From Membranipora membranacea (taxonomy: Eukaryota > Bryozoa > Gymnolaemata > Cheilostomatida > Membraniporidae): a stretch of 64,000 nucleotides of DNA. The position numbers and the translations under genes are program-made. Positions 56,496 to 64,000 of this stretch are shown piece by piece. The stretch spans positions 21,325,387-21,389,386 of the forward strand of contig OU612069.1 in assembly GCA_914767715.1 (NCBI GenBank), read 5' to 3'. How positions within the stretch are numbered: the first letter of the stretch is position 1; each line of letters starts with the position of its first letter. Under the pieces are notes generated by a model. It had not been told where the DNA came from. It was given only the letters and a program-made list of their open reading frames with translations, and ran no database searches.

Positions 56496-57143
56496 CTACA
56501 TTTTAAAGATATTTATTGCAGGGTAGTTATTACATTTCAGTGTTCTGCTGTTAGTCCCCTATACAAATTCTTTCGCTGGGTAACCACTTATAAAAATAAT
56601 TTGTTTATTCAAAAAACAAAACGTAAGCTGGAGCTTGAACAGGGCAAAGAGATGATCTGCTGCATCAAGGAATACCAGATTACTCCAATGTTGCTTGAAC
56701 GGATCCACTCGATGGACGTGGGAGATCGGACGCATTCATAAGCAACATTGCACTCCACTGTACTATACTGTACAGGAGGAAAGTCTTCTACAGAATAATT
56801 GACATGGTAATGCCCTGAATTGCCCTGACCCGCCCTGTCTTGCCATGCCCTGATCTTGTCGATATATCGTAATCTATTGGAATTTAGTGGGTGTGAGTGT
56901 GAATTTTGTAGTTGCAAATCACTTGCACCTGCTATTTAAATAGCCCACATGTGTTTTCTTTAATCAATGAGGAAGGGAGAGCTCCACATTTGCAACTCAG
57001 TTATGGATAAGCTTTATGAGTGACGGAATAGAGTAGAATTCAGAGGATCAGCTGATTTGTGTATTTCATTTAATTTAAACTCTTCCAACATTTTAGCCAA
57101 AGTTCCTCTAACAAATACTCTCAGAAACTGACCTGTAAACCCA

Positions 57144-59673
57144 TGTTGAACCCACAAACGTCGCAAACGTCAAAACGTCGCAATCTAGCGTTCCACTAAC
57201 ATCGCAATCCAAAAAATGTCGCAACGAAGAGTTTTTTAAACATCGCAAACCCAAAAACATCGCAATTTTTTAAACGTCGCAATAGCTCGAACCCACTAAC
57301 GCCGCAACTCAACACAAATACGAAGTTGTCCTCTCATTTGATGCAAATTGGTGATGATGATATGTTGTGAGAAGTATAAAGGAGCATACAAACTGCAAAA
57401 CACGGTGGGGAATTGAATATCAACATTATATATTGTGCCATGCATAATTGTTGTGTAGTTTTCAGGTTATTTGAATCATTTTTCCACTTTCTAGGGTCGT
57501 TTATTGTTACCTCAGACTCCATTAATACTGTCATAAATGGGTGCTAATCAAGATTTAGCACAAGTAAGGCAAATATCTGCATACATGTCAAGCCTGAAAT
57601 ATACTGTCATGTTTGATATGGGCTACGCTTTTACACTACTTGAAATGCCATAAATGTTAAATCATTTATGCATGAATCCCTTTCTCTTCATGACTTACCC
57701 TTTATCTACTGAATAAGGAATTTTTACATCATTCCCAAGATACAACTTTATGGTTTTACACTACTTGAAATGCCATAAATGTTGAATCATTTATGCATGA
57801 ATCCCTTTATCTTTTTATGACTTACCCATTATCTACTGAATAAGGAATTTATACATCATTCCCAAGATGCAACTTTATGGTTTTATGGTATGATAATAAA
57901 ACCTCAACAGGATACCATAGGAACCATTACCATACAATAGGATGCGATATTACACCTTGCATTGCTAACGGCAATTGTATTTTCATCACTAGAATTATAT
58001 GCAGTTTGTAAACTCAAACCCCGGGTTATGGAAAAGAGGCCTTGACAGTGGGTTAATGGTAGTGCAGTTGAAACTTACAGAATTGAATATCGCTTTGTGA
58101 CCCAGCGACTTATTGTTAATTGCCATGGTTTAAAAAATAAATGGGTTTCCCTAAAAAATTCAAGTAAAATTATAATTGGCCACAATAAATACTTTGGTAA
58201 TTCCATAGATATGCATTATGGGAGCCGTTAACCTCTTAAATTTTATTGAATTTGTTATTGTATACTCCCTGAAAAAAAAGTCTTCAAAGTGCCACATCCT
58301 GCAAGACCATGGCAGTCAGTGGCCTTTCTAGACAAGCATTGCTGGAAGGAGAGGGGAACCCCTCCGACAAAGCTTGTCAAGATAGGGTAAGGGACCAGCA
58401 GATGAAATTTTTTGAGATATCGTGATTTGCCTGTTTAGTAATGAAATCAATTAAAAAAAATTTCAGTTCAACTATGCCTGGGTACCCAACGACTATTATC
58501 CTACCTCTAAAGATTCAACTTGCTTTTGCCTATCTAGCCAGCAAGTTAAGCAGTATCTATCTATTCTACCTATACATACAGTGGGCTGCCTATACTATCT
58601 ATTCAGTGGTATGGAGGAGGGTCAATGAATAAAATAATAAAGAGCTGAGAAGATCTGCTGTAGCCATAGCCTACTTATTATCCATATTGATAAATAAATC
58701 TAACATGGTCAGCCAGCGCCTATATCATAGATATATATTATATATAAGACAAAACATTCTCATGGCACACAGTATTGTCTAGGAACACAGGTTTTTGTTT
58801 CCATTGATAAAACTAAAATTAACTCAATAAACATGCCCAGGGTTCTCAGATGGTTGTTCATGTACATCTGCTTGTGATCAAGGTTCATTAATGTTCAACC
58901 AGGGAGAATGGATGAACTTTCTACCATACCGTTTTATTTCATAAGTGGGATGTAGAAAATATGTTATAAGTAATTCTATTTTACTTTGTGAGGAAACAAG
59001 TCCCAACAAAATGAAAATTAAAAAAATACATGGCATATGGTATATAAAAAAAGTTTGACTTTATTTATCTGGGAAATCCAAAGTGTTGCATCATGGGAAG
59101 GCTGTGCAATTTGATGGATTAAGGCCATGTCAGCAAGAGGAAAAAATATAGCACTCAATCCAACTGTGTCAACACCTCTTGACAAGTTCAATCTTTGGCT
59201 AAATCAAAACTTAAGTTACATCACAAATTGGTATGTCACTATGTCTGCTAAATAGTGATTAGCATCCCTAATATGACAGCATTAATGGATTCTGAGGTAA
59301 CAACAAACGACCCTAGGAAGTGAAAAAAATGATTTAAATAACCTGAAAAATACTCAACAATTACCCATAGCACAATATATAATGTTGATATTCGATTCCC
59401 CACCGTGTTTTGAAGTTTGTATGCTCCCTTCTACTTCTCGCAACATATCATCATCACCAATTTGCATCAAATGAGAAGACAACTTCGTATTTTTGTTGAG
59501 TTGCGACATTTGCGACGTTAGTGGGTTCGAGCTATTGCGACGTTTAAAAAATTGCGACGTTTGTGGGTTTGCGACGTTTTAAAAATCCATCGTTGCGACG
59601 TTTTTTGGATTGCGACGTTAGTCGAACGCTAGATTGCGACGTTTTGACGTTTGCGACGTTTGTGGGTTCAACA
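57144..59673. mobile_element. 2.53-kb element with about 400-bp terminal inverted repeats
   Basis: It begins TGTTGAACCCACAAACGTCG and ends with the complement (CGACGTTTGTGGGTTCAACA). The inverted arms run about 57,144-57,545 and 59,272-59,673, the outer 160 bases built of repeated GTCGCAA / CGACGTTT motifs. The interior has a 125-base tandem pair (57,629-57,753 and 57,754-57,880) and no transposase frame. Copy 1 has the empty site at about 24,874 (CTGTAAACCCATATCC). A possible short CCCA target repeat flanks it. This is a non-autonomous foldback-like element. It sits in what would be the first intron of the copy 2 gene. Confidence 0.92.
57629..57880 (+). repeat. 125-bp tandem pair inside the inverted-repeat element
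   Basis: Two adjacent units both begin TTTTACACTACTTGAAATGC and include AATCATTTATGCATGAATCC; they differ at about ten positions. Confidence 0.9.
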
Positions 59674-59929
59674 CCCCATATCCTCACATAATAACAAATC
59701 ATAATTTATTATCTTAGAAGTTTCAGTTGAATGAACTACAGCATTAAATATAAGGATCGTTATCTTGGATCACAATGCTGCCCTACTGTGCAATAAATAT
59801 TGGGGAGGTCAGAGTACCGAAGCTAATATCAGATATATTTGCGCAATCATCTCTAAAATCATAATCATGCGATTGTGGTGTTGTTTATACCAACAAACCT
59901 TTTCTCATGTTTTAACTCTAAGGAACTTG

Positions 59930-60640
59930 TTAATCTACCTCTTTCATATCGATGTTAGATTGCAGCTCTTCCCTTGGTTCAACAGTCAGATACTCTTCTT
60001 TCATATCTATCTGGTCCGTGAAATATTGTCCTTGGTCAGTTGACACTGTGTCAGACATCTGCATGCGCTGTATTGTCTCTGTTACAGTAAGGTCTCTATT
60101 TTGCTGAAGCTCGATACTGAGTGTTTGATCTCTCATTCCCGTTAGTAGTTGTATCATTATCATCTCATTTCTCTGACAATCATCCCATCTGTAACATTGC
60201 TTGGCGAGCTCACAAACATGCGAGATGTATTGGTGATTGGTCTCACTTTCACTCTGTGACCTTCTTTTCAACAGGGTTGCCTGATAAAGGTGAGTGTCTT
60301 TAGGCTGAAAATACTCCTCAAGTGTTCTCAATATACTCTCAAATAAGGTGAGTTGGGTTTTTTCACTTGTTCCATGGCTGATCAGGGTTTGTTCACGTAC
60401 ATACGGTTCTATAGAGTGAGCTATGCTTCCCATGGAGCTGAAAAGGACATCAATCTGAGCTTCTGCAGGCTTTTCGCTGAGCCCTGAATCCTCAAGATAG
60501 AGCAGAAACCGTTCTTTATATTCTATCCATTCTAGCCAGGATCCCTGTGAGCTTCCAAGATTAAGTCCATGTGGGATTTCAGGTTTGTAAGGGATATCTT
60601 GGCGAATATTTGATGCTCCTGAAACATCGATCTGCGACAT
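59930..60640 (-). CDS. Gag-like protein or first exon, copy 2
   Basis: The counterpart of 25,119-25,841. The first ATG of copy 1 is ACG here, so translation would start at the next ATG (60,640, MSQIDVSGAS). The frame is open for 236 codons with the same gag-type landmarks (WLEWIEYKERFLLYLEDSGL, LLTGMRDQTLS). Sixteen residues differ from copy 1, seven of them within residues 9-22. The same phase-0 donor (GAG/GTAGAT) is present, and a TATA-like box lies at 60,702. Confidence 0.6.
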   Translation of the reverse strand: MSQIDVSGASNIRQDIPYKPEIPHGLNLGSSQGSWLEWIEYKERFLLYLEDSGLSEKPAEAQIDVLFSSMGSIAHSIEPYVREQTLISHGTSEKTQLTLFESILRTLEEYFQPKDTHLYQATLLKRRSQSESETNHQYISHVCELAKQCYRWDDCQRNEMIMIQLLTGMRDQTLSIELQQNRDLTVTETIQRMQMSDTVSTDQGQYFTDQIDMKEEYLTVEPREELQSNIDMKEVD

Positions 60641-61064
60641 GTTTACAGTCGTCTACTAGAACCGGAGCTTAACACCAATACTTGGTGTGAATGCTTCCTA
60701 GTTTATATGCCGGTCAATTCAAAGGCTTGCCAATTTAGAAACTGCTCTACACAGATAACTCACATAGTTGTTTGAGCGACGGCTAGATACTGTATAATCT
60801 CAGTTTATGTTGACAGCAGAAGAATTTCGATGAGGGTAATGATTTATAATTTGTTATGTAATAAAAGTAAACTGAATTGTTACCAGGATTCTCTCCTTGC
60901 TTTTTAAGAGAGGTTTAATTTTCCTGCTTCAATAACAGCCTCAATATCTTGTATGACACTTCATGTGAGGACCGTGACTGCACAAGTATAGCAGTCCTGC
61001 GGGATATTACAGTAAATGGTGTAGCCTGTCGTGATAAATATGTGTCCGCTATCTACCTCCTTTT

Positions 61065-62072
61065 TTGTGGTTGATATTATTTGGTAGGGTCTCCTCCTCA
61101 CCCTGGGCAGCTGCTTTTGAGAACTTTTACTCTAATTACTTGCAGATTTACCATCAGAAGATATCAGGTCGCCAAAAGCTAGCAGCCACACATAGACTGA
61201 AGGCTTCATCCAGCAACGAAATTACATTCGCATTTCTTGTCGAGGTTTTATGTGGTGGCGACCCTAGGAAGGCGCGGTTTGACCAGGACAAGATGAGAGA
61301 TCATTTGTTCTGGTGTCTTGTGGAGCAGAAGTTCGTTGAGTTCCCGAAGCAGTGCAAGCCAGTGCAGCGTATTGCTGCAAGAGACCGCCTCAAGACATTC
61401 CCGGTAAGCTGAGTACTGTCAATAATTGTTATCGATTCATTCCATTCAGCAAGCTATAAGCACTCATGTTCATATGTTTATTCATCAACCAACTTGGAAG
61501 AAACATCGATTTTCAGTTATTGTAGCCATTAAAAATTGATATGCAGTAATTACACGTAATTGCAAGTGACATAAAAGGTAAACCAGATGTGGACAATAAG
61601 GAGTAGGAGGTAGCTCAGTTGGTTAGAGCGCCTGCCCTTTAACGCGCAAGCGTTTGAGGTCCTGGGTTCGTATCCCGCTGCAGTCTACTGACTACTGGGC
61701 TCATATGACGCCCCAGGTGTGCTCCGACCTGCCTGCAAACTGAGAGCAACTTGGCGCCGAAAACGGCGGCCGCGCCCTTAAGGCACTGATATTTCTCAGT
61801 CCTCGGATGGAGACAACACTTGCGATTTTAACCCAACCCACATAAATGATATCAATTTTATTCAAATATTTTAGGTGTACTGAGTATGTAGACTGGTGAA
61901 GGAGCCGACACACGCCATCAAAAACGATAGCATGGTGGAGTGCCCACTGTGCAAAGAATGGTACCATGAGGGATGCTTACGCAATCCTCCAACAGCAAGA
62001 TGCCCTCTCACAGGCGACCTGGACAACTTTACCTGCCAACCTTGCATTAATAAGGGGAAATCAGTACTGTAG
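61065..62072 (+). pseudogene. Ulp1-protease / PHD-finger gene remnant
   Basis: Exon 61,065-61,403 reads ITFAFLVEVLCGGDPRKARF, DQDKMRDHLFWCLVEQKF and VEFPKQCKP, the region after the catalytic Cys in Ulp1-like (C48) proteases of transposon-borne Ulp1-PHD proteins. The expected DCG with that Cys is not visible (SSSNEI instead). Its donor (GTAAGC) joins in phase 0 to 61,875-62,072, which reads VCRLVKEPTHAI, MVECPLCKEWYHEGCL, FTCQPCINKG: a PHD finger (C4HC3). The first zinc ligand is TGA (VY-stop-VCR). The intron holds a family 2 SINE. The 5' portion is absent, so this is a dead fragment. Confidence 0.6.
61604..61855 (+). mobile_element. tRNA-derived SINE (family 2), near full length
   Basis: The head is GTAGGAGGTAGCTCAGTTGG, the B box GTCCTGGGTTCGTATCCC, and the body GACGCCCCAGGTGTG and ATGGAGACAACACTTGCGAT. 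It is inserted in the intron of the Ulp1/PHD remnant. Confidence 0.85.
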
Positions 62073-62079
62073 CAACTGT

Positions 62080-63170
62080 GACACTAATATAGTTAATTAC
62101 AACTATCATCATCACCGGGAACGGTATCGTCGTAAGACTTCTGTTTTTCAGTCAACATCCATCGAACTGGTTTATACTCTCCACTTGATCCTATCCTGTG
62201 CAGTTTTTTAAGCAGACTGTCTAGCTAGTCCCAGTTTTGATAAGTCACTGTTGATGTTCTTTTTCCATGTAAACTTTGGTGCACTTCTAGCCATTTTAAA
62301 CGGTCTCACATACTCTTCCATTCGATAGAAAAATAACAGCATCCTATTTTCCCAATTACAATGTTATTATCTTGTGTCATTTTTCATATGGTGTTTTTTA
62401 TATACACGATACTTCCACAAACATATTATAGTATAATTTCTCATAACACATCTTCATTGAAACTAGGTAATCATGTAGCAGATTATACATTGTTGAGCTG
62501 CACGTTGTTACCTTCAAGTCGATATTTGAAATAAATATTTTTATGATAGCATTGCAATAGAGTGTTTCATATCAGGATCAGTATGAAAGAGCTGATATCT
62601 AATCAATGTAATCAAACTGGATTGCTAACCCAAAGCCTCCAATTATCTCAGCAAGAATTAATAGGACTATTACTGGGGCCATTTCATCTAGAACTAAGTC
62701 TTAGACAAGAACAATCAACAGATGGGATTTCCCCTAAATTGAAGTATAGGGATCCCCTGACTAACAAAGGGAAATCCACATTCTTCAGTAATTATGTTGG
62801 CCAATCAAAACGCTTCAAAACAAATCAGTCATATTTTGTTCAGATTGCGGAGGTTATATAAGCTGCATCTAACGATTTTCTTGTGATATAAAATCTTACT
62901 GTACATACATCCTAATTAGGCAAATGCTGCTGCTACAGGATGGGTTTTGTTTCAGTGGACTTGCTGCCAATGATGATATTTTGAACACAAAACTTTGAAA
63001 TAGTTGGCCTTCACACTGTAGGATGCCTGAATTCCTAAGAAGCGAATGACCCTTCTACAGGAGTGTTTGTGGATATACAATCTTATATCACACAGTTTGT
63101 ATCATTTACTCCCACAGTAAAAAGTTCAGTTCTGTCTGGCTCTGCTTTTGGATGATGCTGTGATTTCAGG
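62080..63170. other. AT-rich stretch, no gene seen
   Basis: I find no convincing exon. A 99-codon plus-strand frame at 62,562-62,861 has no family features and no duplicate to compare. Confidence 0.4.
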
Positions 63171-63863
63171 TATCGTCAGTATCCATATTTCCCTGATGAA
63201 TATCACAAGCTGTTTCACGCTACATACATTGTGATCCTTGCTGGCACCAGACGAGATAAATATCATGTAATTTTGACAGTGAGTTGACAACAACATTTAT
63301 ATTTATTTATGAATCTATGCCAACATTTAAAAGTTTTATCTCATGTCACAATGGTATGATTGGCAGTGAATATAACTGTAGATTTCATATGCTGTATAAA
63401 ATCCCTCCAGTGTTCCCAGGATATCTAAATATTTAGTTTCGTTTCGTACCGAGTAATGCCCGCTTCAGTTTCTGAAGATTTTGAGCATGTGCCAGTCCGC
63501 CTCCATTAATTGGCTAGAGTGAATGGCCCGCAACAGCCATATCAGGGATAACTAAACAAACAGTACACCTGGTGGGGCTCGAACCCAGGAAAATTTGATC
63601 CCAAGTGGTACGCTGAGCTATTGCTGAGCTATCTCTGATCCCTCAAAGGGCAGTGTTATAATCATCTTCAATTGCTATGTTACGGCAAAGCATCCAAAAA
63701 TATTTCATTTATTAATGACAAAAGGTCACAATGTGAAGGTGTTCCTTACATTTTCACTTTCATCTCACAGCCGAAGTTATCTCCCACAACAAAACTACAC
63801 GATTATATTCGAGTATTTCTATGCACAGTCTTTGACTGGGATGAAACTTATATCAACTTGTAG
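63171..63863 (+). CDS. Last two exons of an unrecognised plus-strand gene
   Basis: The first exon, about 63,171-63,280 (acceptor TGATTTCAG, donor GTGAGT), reads YRQYPYFPDEYHKLFHATYI then VILAGTRRDKYHVILT. The second, about 63,771-63,863 (acceptor CATCTCACAG), reads PKLSPTTKLHDYIRVFLC, TVFDWDETYINL and TAG. Phases agree (0). The intron contains an antisense family 4 SINE. I do not recognise the protein and see no upstream exon. Confidence 0.4.
63415..63735 (-). mobile_element. tRNA-derived SINE with long body (family 4)
   Basis: The minus-strand head has GGGATCAGAGATAGCTCAGC and B box GGGTTCGAGCCCCACC, and the body matches 27,715-28,045 through CGTAACATAGCAATTGAAG and AAATATTTAGATATCC. It lies just outside the duplication, as does its twin. 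Confidence 0.75.
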
Positions 63864-64000
63864 CCCATCCTCCAAGGATTTCTGTCATGAAAAAGAGGGG
63901 TTTATCACTCTCTGTGCTCAGAAGCTAATATGAAAAATGCATTTGTAACCCTCAAAATTATTCTAGGATTGCTAGCAAAACTTTATGATCTTAGCGTATT

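Larger units (their letters stand above)
28083..61030 (+). repeat. Tandem segmental duplication, copy 2
   Basis: This is the second, longer unit of the direct duplication that begins at about 800. It keeps the more complete PLK4 end (42,397-44,446) and an extra filamin repeat (35,049-35,334). It also carries insertions absent from copy 1: a LINE fragment at 41,344, a block at about 48,600-49,235, a hAT-type MITE at 49,587 and a long-inverted-repeat element at 57,144. The two units are separated by 1.8 kb of unrelated sequence, so they are not perfectly abutting. Confidence 0.93.

Noticed and set aside
58441-58632. 63-codon frame as transposase of the inverted-repeat element
   Set aside because: Too short, with no DDE or zinc-finger features; the element looks non-autonomous.
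62562-62861. 99-codon plus-strand frame
   Set aside because: No splice context, domain motif or duplicate to support it; probably a chance frame in AT-rich DNA.

Overview
This is eukaryotic, AT-rich, intron-bearing DNA from an animal. The strongest evidence is the 3' end of a Polo-like kinase 4 gene with its terminal polo box, filamin-type repeats split over small phase-1 exons, GT-AG introns, AATAAA signals, and several tRNA-derived SINE families. An early-branching metazoan such as a demosponge fits the mix of genes (a nucleotidyltransferase-TPR-propeller protein, gag-like exons, Ulp1/PHD remnants), but that is inference; no single marker fixes the species.

The dominant structure is a direct tandem segmental duplication. 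Copy 1 runs from about 800 to 26,265 and copy 2 from about 28,083 to 61,030. Both have the same gene order and long stretches of near identity, separated by a 1.8 kb spacer. Copy 2 is about 7.5 kb longer because it kept sequence that copy 1 lost and gained insertions. Each unit reads, left to right: a short plus-strand terminal exon with a poly(A) signal; a minus-strand filamin-repeat gene; a repeat-rich stretch with decayed transposon pieces; the plus-strand 3' end of PLK4; about 4 kb with no gene; then a minus-strand gene whose exons encode a gag-like protein, a nucleotidyltransferase plus TPR-like repeats, and an NHL-like beta-propeller.

The copies have aged differently. PLK4 is intact over its last five exons in copy 2 but ruined in copy 1 (two exons deleted, a SINE inside a coding exon, the polo-box exon deleted). 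The filamin gene is damaged in both copies, partly by shared and partly by private lesions. The nucleotidyltransferase-TPR-propeller gene is open in both. Its large exon differs by roughly 4% of residues, but its main propeller exon differs by about 19%, although the intron immediately upstream is almost identical. Copy 2 also carries a second propeller exon pair that has decayed and holds a hAT-type MITE. This variable propeller joined to a nucleotidyltransferase is the best candidate here for an undescribed, possibly recognition or immune-type, system.

To the right of the duplication (61,030-64,000) lie a remnant of a Ulp1-protease/PHD-finger gene, of the kind carried by DNA transposons, with a stop codon in place of its first zinc ligand, and the last two exons of an unrecognised plus-strand gene. 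Exon borders were read by eye from splice consensus and phase; protein families were assigned from memory of family motifs, without database searches.
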